Source: Streptomyces mutomycini (GTDB taxonomy: Bacteria; Actinomycetota; Actinomycetes; Streptomycetales; Streptomycetaceae). Taken from it: a DNA stretch of 64,000 nucleotides. Shown here one piece after another: positions 8,804-18,110 of the stretch. The translations under genes were made by a program, and so were the position numbers. Within the stretch, counting starts at the first letter, position 1. Each line of letters begins with the position of its first letter. Under the pieces are notes generated by a model. It was not told the DNA's origin, ran no database searches, and saw only the letters and a program-made list of their open reading frames with translations. The stretch spans positions 62,001 through 126,000 of the forward strand of contig NZ_MAPV01000094.1 of the NCBI RefSeq assembly GCF_001700505.1, written 5' to 3'.

Positions 8804-9601
8804 GTGACCACCACCGCAGACAGCGCCACCATCACTGCCCAGGACCACCGCTCCCAGGGCCGACTTGAGCCGGTGCATGCCATGAATGACTCAGTCATGA
8901 ACGCGGAGGGGCCCGAGCCCACGCGACCCGCACGCTCCTTGCCCGGCCGCCCCCCGGGGATCAGGGCGGACAGCTCGGGGCTCACGGACCGGCAGCGGCG
9001 CGTGATCGAGGTGATCCGGGATTCCGTGCAGCGGCGTGGCTATCCCCCGTCGATGCGCGAGATCGGCCAGGCGGTGGGACTGTCCAGCACCTCGTCCGTC
9101 GCCCACCAGCTGATGGCCCTGGAGCGCAAGGGCTTCCTGCGCCGCGACCCCCATCGGCCGCGCGCCTACGAGGTCCGGGGATCGGACCAGCCCACCTCGC
9201 AGCCGACCGACACCACCGGGAAGCCCGCGGCTTCCTATGTGCCGCTGGTCGGCCGGATCGCCGCCGGCGGGCCGATCCTCGCCGAGGAGTCCGTCGAGGA
9301 CGTCTTCCCGCTCCCCCGCCAGCTCGTCGGTGACGGCGAGCTCTTCGTGCTGAAGGTCGTCGGTGATTCGATGATCGAGGCGGCGATCATGGACGGGGAC
9401 TGGGTCACGGTGCGTCGCCAGCCCGTCGCGGAGAACGGCGACATCGTGGCAGCCATGCTGGACGGCGAGGCCACGGTCAAGCGCTTCAAGCGCGAGGACG
9501 GCCATGTATGGCTGCTCCCGCACAACTCCGCCTACCAGCCGATCCCCGGTGACGAGGCGACCATCCTGGGCAAGGTCGTGGCGGTGCTGCGGCGGGTTTG
9601 A
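8804..9601 (+). CDS. lexA: SOS repressor LexA
   Basis: LexA represses DNA-damage genes and cleaves itself when RecA is activated. The winged helix-turn-helix spans roughly residues 59-125 ([12 protein letters not shown], then [17 protein letters not shown]). The self-cleavage site is Ala154-Gly155 in GRIAAGG. The serine peptidase core shows the nucleophile Ser189 in GDSMIEAAI and Lys226 in ATVKRF. I chose GTG 8804 because GAGAGGGG lies just upstream and the following residues match Streptomyces LexA; an in-frame ATG at 8735 lies within the operator region. The first ~57 residues are a loosely conserved extension. It is divergent from nrdR and followed by a strong terminator. Confidence 0.96.
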   Translation: MTTTADSATITAQDHRSQGRLEPVHAMNDSVMNAEGPEPTRPARSLPGRPPGIRADSSGLTDRQRRVIEVIRDSVQRRGYPPSMREIGQAVGLSSTSSVAHQLMALERKGFLRRDPHRPRAYEVRGSDQPTSQPTDTTGKPAASYVPLVGRIAAGGPILAEESVEDVFPLPRQLVGDGELFVLKVVGDSMIEAAIMDGDWVTVRRQPVAENGDIVAAMLDGEATVKRFKREDGHVWLLPHNSAYQPIPGDEATILGKVVAVLRRV

Positions 9602-9620
9602 CCGCCGTCGGTCCCGGACC

Positions 9621-9654
9621 GGGCCCCGGGACCCCTGCGTCGGTCCCGGGGCCC
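9621..9654 (+). terminator. lexA terminator hairpin
   Basis: GGGCCCCGGGACC (9621-9633) and GGTCCCGGGGCCC (9642-9654) form a perfect 13-bp stem with an eight-base loop, 20 bp after the lexA stop. Confidence 0.8.
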
Positions 9655-9698
9655 TTACGTCGTCCATAGGCCTTCCGTGGAGACGGAAAAGGTCCTAC

Positions 9699-9732
9699 GG
9701 CGGGGCGCCGAGGTTTCCCCCGGCGCCCCGCC
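9699..9732 (-). terminator. terminator hairpin of the helicase transcript
   Basis: GGCGGGGCGCCG (9699-9710) and CGGCGCCCCGCC (9721-9732) pair perfectly over 12 bp, seven bases beyond the stop of the DinG-like gene on the minus strand. Together with the lexA hairpin it insulates the two convergent genes. Confidence 0.8.
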
Positions 9733-9738
9733 TTCCAC

Positions 9739-11706
9739 TCACTCCGCGGTCCTGGCCGCCGCGTCGATGGCAGCGAGCGACCGCCGCGCCTGGTTGCGGT
9801 CCGTGGTGTACCAGAAGTCCGGCAGGGAGGCGCGGAGATAGCTCCCGTACCGGGCGTTGGCCAGCCGGGGGTCGAGCACCGCGACCACGCCCTTGTCGCC
9901 CATGGCCCGTACGAGCCGGCCCGCACCCTGCGCCATCAGCAGTGCCGCGTGGGTGGCCGCCACCGCCATGAACCCGTTTCCGCCGGCTTCCTCGACCGCT
10001 TTCTGGCGGGCGCTCATCAGCGGATCGTCCGGCCGGGGGAACGGAATCCGGTCCATGACCACGAGCTGACAGCTCGGGCCGGGCACATCGACGCCCTGCC
10101 ACAGGGACAGCGTCCCGAACAGGCAGGTCTCGGGATCGGCCGCGAAATTCTTGATCAGCTCCCCGAGGGTCTCCTCGCCCTGCAACAGGATCGGCTTGTC
10201 CTGACGGCCGCGGAGTTCCTCGGCCGCCGCCTGGGCCGCCCGCATCGAGGAGAACAGCCCCAGGGTGCGGCCGCCTGCCGCCTCCACCAGCTCGGCGAGT
10301 TCGTCGAGCATGTCGGTGCGGGAGCCCTCCCTGCCTGGTGTGGCCAGGTGCCGGGCGACATAAAGAATGCCCTGCTTCGGGTAGTCGAAGGGCGAGCCGA
10401 CGTCGAGTCCCTTCCACTGAGGGATGTCGTCGCCCGCCATGCCCTCGGGCGCGAGTCCGAGCGATGCTCCGACCCCGTTGAAATCGCCGCCGAGCTTGAG
10501 CGTGGCCGAGGTCAGCACCACCGACCGCTCGGCGAACAGCTTCTCGCGCAGCAGCCCTGACACGGAGAGCGGCGCGATCCGGACCGACGCCCCGAAGCGG
10601 TCGTGACGCTCGTACCAGACGACGTCGTACTCGGAACCCTGCGTGATGCGCTCCGCGACGCTGTGGATGGACTCGACGGACGCCATCGCCTGCTTACGCA
10701 CCGCGTCCTCGTCCTGGACCGACTTGTCCCGGGTGCCGCCGAGGGCGGAGATCACCGTACGCGCGGCGTCACGCAGGGCCATCAGTGCGTAGCCGAGGTC
10801 TTCCGGGACCTCTTCGAGGCGCCCCGGGAGCGCCAGCTCCATGACCCGCTCGAAACCCTCCGACGCGGTCAGCAGGGCGTCGGCCACCTTCTCGTTGACC
10901 AGCTTCGCCGCACGGCGCACCGCTCGGTTCACCTGCCCCGGGGTGAGCTCGCCCGTAGCCACCCCGGTGACCCGGGAGACCAGCTCATGGGCCTCGTCGA
11001 CGATGAGCACCTCGTGTTTGGGGAGCACCGGGGCGCCTTCGATCGCGTCGATCGCGAGAAGGGCGTGGTTGGTGACGACGACATCGGCGAGCTTGGCCCG
11101 CTCCCGGGCCGCCTCCGCGAAGCACTCGGCTCCGTACGCACACTTGGTGGCACCCAGGCACTCACGCGAGGAGACGGAGATCTGCGACCAGGCACGGTCC
11201 GAGACACCCGGTGTCAGGTCGTCCCGGTCGCCGGTCTCCGTCTCGTCCGACCAGTCGCGCAGGCGCAGCAGGTCCTGGCCCAGCTTGCTCGACGGCGCCG
11301 CCGCTTCGAACTGGTCGAAGAGCCCCTCCTCCTCGTCCTGCGGCACCCCCTCGTGGAGCCGGTGGAGACACAGGTAGTTCGACCGGCCCTTGAGCATCGC
11401 GAACTGCGGCCGGCGGCGCAGCAGCGGGTGCAGCGCGTCGACCGTACGCGGCAGGTCCCGCTCGACCAGCTGGCGCTGGAGGGCCAGTGTCGCCGTGGCC
11501 ACCACGACCCGCTCGCCGTGGGCCAGCGCCGGCACCAGATAGCCCAGGGACTTCCCTGTGCCGGTGCCGGCCTGCACGAGCAGATGGGCGTTGTCGTCGA
11601 CGGCCTCGGCGACGGCCTCGGCCATGGAGACCTGGCCGGGCCGTTCCGTACCGCCGACGGCGGTGACGGCGGCGTGGAGGAGGTCGGGAAGAGATGGCTT
11701 CGTCAT
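9739..11706 (-). CDS. DinG/XPD-type ATP-dependent DNA helicase
   Basis: This 655-residue superfamily 2 helicase has Walker A GTGTGKS at residues 47-53 and a DEAH box at 237-240. Four cysteines (Cys113, Cys183, Cys189, Cys195) are spaced like the iron-sulfur cluster ligands of XPD/DinG proteins. Motifs V and VI are in the C-terminal half (LWQGVDVPG, AAQGAGRLVRA). Such enzymes unwind 5'-tailed duplexes, R-loops or G-quadruplexes during repair. It lies 50 bp downstream of the siderophore synthetase gene on the same strand, so some readthrough is possible. It faces lexA, but I see no LexA box at its own start. Streptomyces genomes carry this gene beside lexA. Confidence 0.88.
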   Translation of the reverse strand: MTKPSLPDLLHAAVTAVGGTERPGQVSMAEAVAEAVDDNAHLLVQAGTGTGKSLGYLVPALAHGERVVVATATLALQRQLVERDLPRTVDALHPLLRRRPQFAMLKGRSNYLCLHRLHEGVPQDEEEGLFDQFEAAAPSSKLGQDLLRLRDWSDETETGDRDDLTPGVSDRAWSQISVSSRECLGATKCAYGAECFAEAARERAKLADVVVTNHALLAIDAIEGAPVLPKHEVLIVDEAHELVSRVTGVATGELTPGQVNRAVRRAAKLVNEKVADALLTASEGFERVMELALPGRLEEVPEDLGYALMALRDAARTVISALGGTRDKSVQDEDAVRKQAMASVESIHSVAERITQGSEYDVVWYERHDRFGASVRIAPLSVSGLLREKLFAERSVVLTSATLKLGGDFNGVGASLGLAPEGMAGDDIPQWKGLDVGSPFDYPKQGILYVARHLATPGREGSRTDMLDELAELVEAAGGRTLGLFSSMRAAQAAAEELRGRQDKPILLQGEETLGELIKNFAADPETCLFGTLSLWQGVDVPGPSCQLVVMDRIPFPRPDDPLMSARQKAVEEAGGNGFMAVAATHAALLMAQGAGRLVRAMGDKGVVAVLDPRLANARYGSYLRASLPDFWYTTDRNQARRSLAAIDAAARTAE

Positions 11707-11756
11707 AGCGCGTCCACCCTACGGCGCCCCACCGACAACACCGATCGCTCCCGGAC

Positions 11757-13601
11757 TCAAGCGGAGGGGTGGAGCGGGTTGGGGACCCTGCCGTGGACGG
11801 CCGCGTGCGGGCGCTGCGACCGGTCGCGGTAGCCGTCCAGATGCAGACGGTTGCGGTTGAGACACAGTCGCTCGATCGTCGGCGTCAGCATGTCGAAGAT
11901 CTCGAACCGCTCCTTGAGATCGGGGAAACGCGCGTGGTGCCTCAGGACCTCGGCACGGACGAGTGACCAGAATTCACCCTCCGGTACGTCCAGTTGCTCC
12001 TCGCAGAGCGGGGAGAGATAGCGGAAGACGCCCACGAAGAGTCCCGAGTGGATGAACTGGGTGAGGAAGGAAGGCTCCTCGGTCAGCAGGATGTTCCGGA
12101 CGTCCTCAGGCATCGTGTCGTGCTCGGGCAGCGGCCGGGCGCTGACGTTCACGTCGTCGACGAAGTCCTTGATCGCGAGGCGTACCGGTACGTCGTTCTC
12201 GTCGAAGACGACGATGGCGTTCTCGCCGTGCGGGGAGAACACCGTCCCGTAGCGGTAGAGGAAGTGCAGCAGCGGGGGCAGCAGCGCGGCGAAGAGCCGG
12301 GTCAGCCAGGCGGCGGGGGCCAGACCCGAGCGGGCGACGAGTTCCGCGGCGAAGGACCGGCCCTCGGGGTCCGTGTGCAGCAGGGAGGCCAGCGTGCGGG
12401 CGCGTTCGCCGGGTTCGAGCCGCGGCTGGAGAGGCTCCCGCCAGATCGCTCCGAGGATCTCCTTGAACTGGTACGGCGACTCCGGGAGACGGTCGTAGAG
12501 CGGGTGCTCGACGGCCACCGAGGCGACCTCGCCGAGCAGGACGACGCCACAGGTGTCCCGGAGGAACGGATCGTCGTCGCACAGCCCCTGGACCCAGGCG
12601 GTGACAGCCGGGGCGGCGAGCGTTCGCTCGGTGGGCAGGCCGCGCCAGACAAGGGTGTTGAGGATCGACAGGGGTAGCTTGACCGTGTGCCGGTCCGGTC
12701 GGCCCACGTTGGTGAAAGTGCGGATGGACTGCTGCGGCAGCCGAAGGTCGTCGTCGGGGTGCAGAAGCACGATGTCGCCGTCCGCGATCGCGGGAGCGAA
12801 GAGCGGAATGATCCATTCGTCCCACTGCCACGGATGCACGGGAAGGAACAGATAGTCCGCGGGGTCGAGAGCCCGTCCGCGCAGGATCGCGGCGAAGGAT
12901 TCCCGGATGCGCGGGTCCAGCTCCTGGTCGTAGAGGTCTTCCGGGCCGGCGAGGCGCGCCACTCCCCGGTAGCCGGCTATCCGGGTGCTCACGGCGATCC
13001 AGGGCAGTACGGTCGTCGAGCGGGCTTCCGGTGTGAAGCGGGCGGCGTCAGCGGCGGAGAAGCCGAGACGGCCCTTGTTCGCCACGAGCCAGGGATGCCC
13101 GGTCTGGTGTCCTTCGAGTTCGGCGTAAGGGAGCTCGGCGAGCTGCGCCGCGCGGAGAGCGGTGCGGTCGAGGCGGACGTCGGCGGCGAGTGTGGCGGTG
13201 AGTTCGCGGATGAGGTGGCCGAGCGTGGCCCCGTCCAGGCCGAGGAGGCGGCTGCCGCGGGCGAGGAATCGCAACGGGTCGCGGAAGTCGGTGCCGTCGG
13301 CACCCGTGGCGGTCTCCTCGCGGATCGTCGCGGGGTCGACGCGCCAGCTGCCGTAGACACCCCGCCGGGCGTGGAAGCTCACGTCCGCGCCGTCGTCGAG
13401 CGACACCGTGTAGTGGCCGGTCCGCCCGGCCCCACCGTCAGTCAGGGGCACAGGCTCGATGATCTCCTCGTAGGCGAACTCACCGAGCATCTTGGCGAGG
13501 AGCCTCGCCGCCGCCCGGTCCCAGGCGGCCCGGTCGAGTTCCGGACTGTCGAGCGTCGTACGGGGCTCCGCCTGACGGTGGCTCGCAGGATATGTCGGCA
13601 C
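11757..13601 (-). CDS. IucA/IucC family siderophore synthetase (NIS synthetase 2)
   Basis: NIS synthetases use ATP to join carboxylic acids to amines or hydroxamates when building iron chelators. This 614-residue protein shows the family motifs in order: a GHQTGHPWLVANKGRLGF segment near residue 165-182, LPVHPWQWDEWI, SIRTFTNVG, and the C-terminal FSPHGENAIVVFDEN and KDFVDDVNVS stretches, which form the nucleotide and metal site. The layout resembles the DesD-like branch that acts on already formed hydroxamate or amide substrates. Start is GTG 13601, with GGAGGAG seven bases upstream. It is the last gene of the four-gene operon (60 bp after the acyltransferase). Confidence 0.85.
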   Translation of the reverse strand: MPTYPASHRQAEPRTTLDSPELDRAAWDRAAARLLAKMLGEFAYEEIIEPVPLTDGGAGRTGHYTVSLDDGADVSFHARRGVYGSWRVDPATIREETATGADGTDFRDPLRFLARGSRLLGLDGATLGHLIRELTATLAADVRLDRTALRAAQLAELPYAELEGHQTGHPWLVANKGRLGFSAADAARFTPEARSTTVLPWIAVSTRIAGYRGVARLAGPEDLYDQELDPRIRESFAAILRGRALDPADYLFLPVHPWQWDEWIIPLFAPAIADGDIVLLHPDDDLRLPQQSIRTFTNVGRPDRHTVKLPLSILNTLVWRGLPTERTLAAPAVTAWVQGLCDDDPFLRDTCGVVLLGEVASVAVEHPLYDRLPESPYQFKEILGAIWREPLQPRLEPGERARTLASLLHTDPEGRSFAAELVARSGLAPAAWLTRLFAALLPPLLHFLYRYGTVFSPHGENAIVVFDENDVPVRLAIKDFVDDVNVSARPLPEHDTMPEDVRNILLTEEPSFLTQFIHSGLFVGVFRYLSPLCEEQLDVPEGEFWSLVRAEVLRHHARFPDLKERFEIFDMLTPTIERLCLNRNRLHLDGYRDRSQRPHAAVHGRVPNPLHPSA

Positions 13602-13661
13602 GTTGACTCCTCCGGGTGGGACCGATGGGGTTCGAGCGGGCTGTGCGGTGCAGCGGTTCCT

Positions 13662-14381
13662 TCACAGGTGTTCACGGTGGGCTCGGTCGCGGACCATCAG
13701 TGCGGCTCGCTTGTCGGGAAGGTCCACTTCCGCACAGAAGCGGAAGCCGGCGCCCAGGAAGGCGGACACGGAGGGGGTGTTGCGCAGGTCAGGCTCCGCG
13801 ACGACACGGCCGCAGAGCGGACGGTTGTCGAGTACGAGATCGGAGACGGCCCTCAGCAGCACGGTGCCGACACCCCGTCCGCGATTTCCCACACCGCCGA
13901 TGAGGAGGTGGACCCCCATGTCGTGCGGCCGCGCCGGGTAGTGACGGGCCAGCGGGTCCAGGTCCGCCCGGTAGATCTCCCAGTAGCTCATGGGCGTACC
14001 GCCGAGGACACCGAGGCAGGGAACGCTGCGGCCGTCACCTGCCAGTTGGCGGCGGAGATGGGTGTCGGTGACCGAATCCGGCCCTGCGAGCTCCCAGAAG
14101 GCGGCCACCGCCGGGTCGTTCATCCAGCGGGTGATCACCGGGAGATCGCGCTCCGGCTGCACCACGACGAGTTGGAACACCCCGGCGGGGGTGGTGACCG
14201 GCTGCCATGTGCCGGGGTCGCCCACGAGAGCGGAGACGTCGGCCCCCGCGGCGGTCGCCGCGGGGGCGTCACCGAGCACGGCGAGAAGCTCTTCGGTGAG
14301 CCGCAGCTCCAGAGTGTCCTCGGTACCGGTGGCGGCGGGCGGGACGGCACCGGTATCGGTGTGGGCATCGGCTCGGTGCAC
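13662..14381 (-). CDS. GNAT acyltransferase of the IucB/RhbD/AlcB type
   Basis: This 239-residue protein has a GNAT fold covering about residues 65-235. The WMNDPAVAAFWE segment near residue 85 is characteristic of siderophore N-hydroxylysine or hydroxydiamine acyltransferases (IucB, RhbD, VbsA, AlcB/MbtK). The acyl-CoA binding loop NRGRGVGTVLL sits at about residue 172. The first ~60 residues are a variable extension. Start is GTG 14381 with GGGGAG seven bases upstream. It lies between the two IucA/IucC genes, so it probably acylates the amine or hydroxylamine building block of the siderophore. Confidence 0.75.
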   Translation of the reverse strand: MHRADAHTDTGAVPPAATGTEDTLELRLTEELLAVLGDAPAATAAGADVSALVGDPGTWQPVTTPAGVFQLVVVQPERDLPVITRWMNDPAVAAFWELAGPDSVTDTHLRRQLAGDGRSVPCLGVLGGTPMSYWEIYRADLDPLARHYPARPHDMGVHLLIGGVGNRGRGVGTVLLRAVSDLVLDNRPLCGRVVAEPDLRNTPSVSAFLGAGFRFCAEVDLPDKRAALMVRDRAHREHL

Positions 14382-14421
14382 CGTGACGCTCCCCTCTCGT
14401 GCGTTCGGTCGGTCGTGTCCC

Positions 14422-16359
14422 TCAGGCGTGCAGCGGGTTGGCGATGGTGACGTACACGGACTGGGTGTCGACCGGCCCGACGAGTTCGTCGAGGCCGTGC
14501 ATCCGGGTCAGCAGGTTGGCCTTGCAGCGCAGCTTCCCGGTTTCCAGGAGGTAGGCGGGCAGGGAGGAGCCCAGCGGGACGGCGCCTTCGAGGAAGCGGC
14601 GGAACGCGGCGAGGAGCAGCCGTTCGTCGGCGAGCCGCTGGGCGCCGAAGGCCCCGATCAGCCCGAACACGTTGTTGATGCCGAGGTAGTAGGCGAGCCG
14701 CTCGTCCGTGACGGCGTCGGATACGAAGGTGTCGCTGACCGCTCCGATGCCCGGGAGCCTGCGTTCGAGAGCTGACCGGTGGGATTCCCGGAAGTAGTAG
14801 CCCTGGTTGTCGCGGTACCTGCCGCCGACGGGCCAGCCGTCCGCGTCGAGGAGCACGATCGTGTTCTGCTGGTGGGCTTCGAGGGCGACGCCTGCGTGTG
14901 CGTCGAGCCAGAGGACGGGCAGGACGACACGGTCGAGGTAGCGCAGGAACCATTCCGCGCACACGGCCCCGGTCGTCCTGCCCGTGCGTGCGGCCAGCGA
15001 GGAGACCGTGTCCGCGAGCCGCGAGTGGGTGCCCGGCCGGCCGGGCCAAGGACGGGGAGCGGTGAGTCCCGCGATGCACACCGCGTCGTCGGCCGGTCCG
15101 AACGGATTGTGACGGAGCATCACGTCGAGCCCGGGCACGGGGCTGCCGTCCAGGTGATCGACGGCCAGCCAGGCGGGGTCCCGGACGATGTCGAACCCCG
15201 GATGCGCCGCCTGCCACCGTTCCGCCAGCCCGGTGCGCAGCAGCCGGTGGACCTCGGCTCCCCGGTGGAGTTCCTTGCGGAGGTTCTCGCGGCGGGAGTT
15301 GGTGATGCGTACGCCCAGGGACAGCTTCAGCATGAGGTCGGAGCCGGGGCGGTGCACGGTGCGGACGGAGGAGGTGGGGTGCCAGCGTTCCCCGTGCGGA
15401 CCGAGGTCGTGCAGCAGGCCCTTCTCGCACAGGGAGACGACCTCGGGCCGGCGCAGGACCTCCGCGGCCTGCCAGGGGTGGAGCGGGAGGGCCGTGGTCC
15501 CTTCGGGGAGACTCAGTCCCCCGGCGTGAGGGGCCAGGAGGGCCTCTGCGGGGACCGTCCGGCCGGCCTTCGTCCACGAGGACTCCGTGGCCAGCACGGA
15601 GCGGTCCACGGCCATCCAGTGGAGCGGGAAGGAACCGCGCAGCTCGGGTGAGTAGAGCAGCGTCTCGGATTCGGAGAGACCCTCGCGGCTCTTGGGCGTG
15701 GGGTGCAGGGGGTGGCCGAGGACGAGTGACTGCTCGGCGGTGAGGAAGAGGTCTGCCTCGGGCGGCGCGGTGGGTGTGCGGCGCCGGCCCGCGATGAAGG
15801 TAGCTGTGTGCCGTACGGAGTCCGCGACCCTGGCTACCAGGTCGGTTCCGGCGTTCCGCTCGCACTCGCGGCTCAGCAGCGCGGCGACGGTGACGGCATC
15901 GACGTCCGGAGCGCCGACGGGGGCGTTCTCCAGGACCGGAGTCCCGAAGCGGTGCCAGCCAGTCGGGGACCAGTGGGCGACCTGGACGGTCAGTGCGGTG
16001 CCGCTCGCGGGGAGCGGAATGCGCAGTGTGCTTCCCGCCGGGCGGGGCAGGTCGTTCTCCCTGGTCCAGCAGCGCAGCAGGTTCTCCGTACCGGCCGAGT
16101 CCGCTGCCTTGAACGGGTCCGGGTGGTCCAGTGGATCCTGCTCCGCGTGGCTGGAGCGGTCCGCCGCGACGGCGGCCGTGGAGGTGAACGTGGAGTGGTC
16201 CGTGGGGGTGTCCGTCCCGGAGGACGGGGCTCCGCGCGGGCCTGCCTTCTGGCGCGGCACGGTCGTCGACTCGACGGCGAGTTGGCCTTCCGGCAGGTCG
16301 TGTCCTCGCTGCTGGCTGGTGAGGGGGCCGTCGGCCTCGGGCGCAGGGGTGGGGTTCAC
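14422..16359 (-). CDS. IucA/IucC family siderophore synthetase (NIS synthetase 1)
   Basis: This is the second NIS synthetase, 645 residues. Motifs visible in order are GHPLHPTPKSREG, LPLHPWQAAEVL, TSSVRTVH, KLSLGVRITNSRREN, the catalytic EAHQQNTIVLLD and RYRDNQGYYF. These are the adenylation-site signatures. The type A-like C-terminus suggests use of citrate or a similar acid. The first ~85 residues are a low-complexity Ser/Thr/Asp/Pro stretch not seen in classical members. Start is GTG 16359 behind GGAAG. It begins 28 bp after the aminotransferase gene and ends 40 bp before the acyltransferase gene. Confidence 0.85.
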   Translation of the reverse strand: MNPTPAPEADGPLTSQQRGHDLPEGQLAVESTTVPRQKAGPRGAPSSGTDTPTDHSTFTSTAAVAADRSSHAEQDPLDHPDPFKAADSAGTENLLRCWTRENDLPRPAGSTLRIPLPASGTALTVQVAHWSPTGWHRFGTPVLENAPVGAPDVDAVTVAALLSRECERNAGTDLVARVADSVRHTATFIAGRRRTPTAPPEADLFLTAEQSLVLGHPLHPTPKSREGLSESETLLYSPELRGSFPLHWMAVDRSVLATESSWTKAGRTVPAEALLAPHAGGLSLPEGTTALPLHPWQAAEVLRRPEVVSLCEKGLLHDLGPHGERWHPTSSVRTVHRPGSDLMLKLSLGVRITNSRRENLRKELHRGAEVHRLLRTGLAERWQAAHPGFDIVRDPAWLAVDHLDGSPVPGLDVMLRHNPFGPADDAVCIAGLTAPRPWPGRPGTHSRLADTVSSLAARTGRTTGAVCAEWFLRYLDRVVLPVLWLDAHAGVALEAHQQNTIVLLDADGWPVGGRYRDNQGYYFRESHRSALERRLPGIGAVSDTFVSDAVTDERLAYYLGINNVFGLIGAFGAQRLADERLLLAAFRRFLEGAVPLGSSLPAYLLETGKLRCKANLLTRMHGLDELVGPVDTQSVYVTIANPLHA

Positions 16360-16387
16360 GGCGGTCTTCCTTGTGAGGGGTCCGGGA

Positions 16388-17779
16388 TCAGCGGGCCGGC
16401 GCGGCAGCAGCCCGGCGGTACGCAGAACTCTCGGCCGCTCTCAGCGCGTCGGCGAGGCGGTCGACCACCGCCGTCGCCTGTTCGTCGGTGAGAGTGAGGG
16501 GAGGGAGCAGCCGGACGACGGCGCCGTGCCGGCCGCCGAGTTCGACGATGAGGCCGCGGCGCAGGCATTCCTGCTGCACCGCGGCGGCGAGGGATGGATC
16601 GGGCGGCGGGGCGGAGCCGTTCTCGGCGGTTACGTCGAGCGGTTCGGCCTCGGGGTCGACGAGCTCGATGCCGATCATGAGGCCGCGCCCCCGGACGTCA
16701 CCGATGCTCGGATGGTCGGCGCTCAGCGCCTGCAGCCTGGCGGTTATGCGCGCGCCCAGCGTCCCCGCGCGCTCGGCGAGCCTGTTCTCCCGTACGTACG
16801 CGAGGGTCGCGGCACCGGCCGCCATGGCGAGCTGGTTGCCCCGGAACGTGCCCGCGTGGGCGCCGGGCTGCCAGAGGTCGAGCTCGGAGCGGTAGACGAT
16901 CACCGCGAGGGGCAGCGAGCCTCCGATGGCTTTCGAGAGCACCATCACATCGGGCACGATACCGCTGTGCTCGACCGCCCAGAAAGTACCCGTCCTGCCG
17001 ACTCCGGTCTGCACCTCGTCCGCGATCAGGGCGATGGAACGCTCCTGGGTGATCTCCCGCATCCGGCGCATCCAGCCGTCGGGGGCGGGATTCACCCCGC
17101 CCTCGCCCTGGACGGGCTCCAGGATCATGGCGGCCGGAGCGGGCACCCCGCCCTTGGGATCGTCCAGGAGGTACTCGGTCCAGCGCGCGGCGATGTCCGC
17201 GCCCCGTTCCCCGCCGACTCCGAAGGGGCAGCGGTAGTTGTGCGGGAAGGGCAGCCGCGTCACCCGCACGTCCGTGGCGCCGCCGGAGGCGGCCAGGGCA
17301 CCGGCGGTCATACCGTGGTACGCGCCGGTGAACGCCAGAAGTTCGCTGCGTCCGCTCGCTGCCCGGGCCAGCTTGAACGCCGCCTCGACGGCATCCGTGC
17401 CCGCCGGACCGCAGAACTGGATCCGGGCGTTGTCCGCCAGCTCACGGGGCAGGGTGGCGAACAGCTCGGTCGTGAAGGCGTCCTTGACGGGGGTGGCGAG
17501 GTCGAGCACGTGCAGCGGTGCGCCGGAGTCGATGACCTTTCTGATGGCTTCGAGCACCACGGGGTGGTTGTGGCCGAGGGCCAGCGTGCCGGCCCCTGAG
17601 AGACAGTCGAGATAGCGCCGTCCGTCGGCGCCCTCGATGGTCATGCCACGCGCGCGCACGGGCACGATCGGCAGGGACCGCGCATAGGTGCGGGCAGCGG
17701 ACTCCCGTAGCGCCTGGCGCCGCAGGATCCCGTCGTGCGCAGGAGAAGGTGCCACCGGAGCTGGTTCGGTCACGGCCAC
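16388..17779 (-). CDS. class III aminotransferase, 2,4-diaminobutyrate type, first gene of siderophore operon
   Basis: This 463-residue fold-type I enzyme has a PLP-binding Lys283 in LSKAIGG, preceded by LIADEVQTGVGRTGTFWA. The family resembles diaminobutyrate-2-oxoglutarate aminotransferases (RhbA, EctB, AcsF), which make 2,4-diaminobutyrate from aspartate semialdehyde. The start was set at GTG 17779, 11 bases after GGAGG; a second in-frame GTG lies six bases later. In-frame codons run far upstream but have no start signal and overlap the divergent protease gene. As first gene of the operon it would supply a diamine, although ectoine-type use cannot be ruled out from sequence alone; no ectoine genes are nearby. 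Confidence 0.85.
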   Translation of the reverse strand: MAVTEPAPVAPSPAHDGILRRQALRESAARTYARSLPIVPVRARGMTIEGADGRRYLDCLSGAGTLALGHNHPVVLEAIRKVIDSGAPLHVLDLATPVKDAFTTELFATLPRELADNARIQFCGPAGTDAVEAAFKLARAASGRSELLAFTGAYHGMTAGALAASGGATDVRVTRLPFPHNYRCPFGVGGERGADIAARWTEYLLDDPKGGVPAPAAMILEPVQGEGGVNPAPDGWMRRMREITQERSIALIADEVQTGVGRTGTFWAVEHSGIVPDVMVLSKAIGGSLPLAVIVYRSELDLWQPGAHAGTFRGNQLAMAAGAATLAYVRENRLAERAGTLGARITARLQALSADHPSIGDVRGRGLMIGIELVDPEAEPLDVTAENGSAPPPDPSLAAAVQQECLRRGLIVELGGRHGAVVRLLPPLTLTDEQATAVVDRLADALRAAESSAYRRAAAAPAR

Positions 17780-18110
17780 GGCTGTTCGGTCCTCCTGCGG
17801 TAACAGTTGAGTTGCACCTCGGTGCGGTCCCCCGGGGACGGACTGCGCAGATGAACGCCGTCCGGGTGTCCCCCGTACGTACCAACGACGCGGAACACGG
17901 GAGATCACGGGTAAATCGGAAGATCCTTGCGCCGCCGGAACCGTGGCCCTGCCGCGGACCGTCCCCATCAGCACCGGCATAGTAGGGGCCGCACCACGGA
18001 CGGAGCCGCCGCTCCCAGGCGGCGTGCCGTGGCCCGCAGGGCCGTGCCCGCGCGCCCCGAGTCCGCGGTGCGGCACCGAAGTCAGTGACGAAGTCCCAGG
18101 GGGATCCCAG
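17780..18110. other. divergent promoter region between siderophore operon and secreted protease
   Basis: This 331-bp gap separates two divergent genes and must hold both promoters. The segment 17805-17822, read on the minus strand as CCGAGGTGCAACTCAACT, has a weak resemblance to the DmdR/IdeR iron box (about 9 of 19 positions), too weak to call an operator. Nothing else stands out. Confidence 0.4.

Noticed and set aside
8310..8807. Plus-strand ORF between nrdR and lexA
   Set aside because: It covers the NrdR and LexA operators and the lexA start region; no homology and poor codon pattern.
17805..17822. Possible DmdR/IdeR iron box upstream of the siderophore operon
   Set aside because: Only about 9 of 19 positions match and the palindrome is poor; the expected TTAGGTTAG half-sites are absent.
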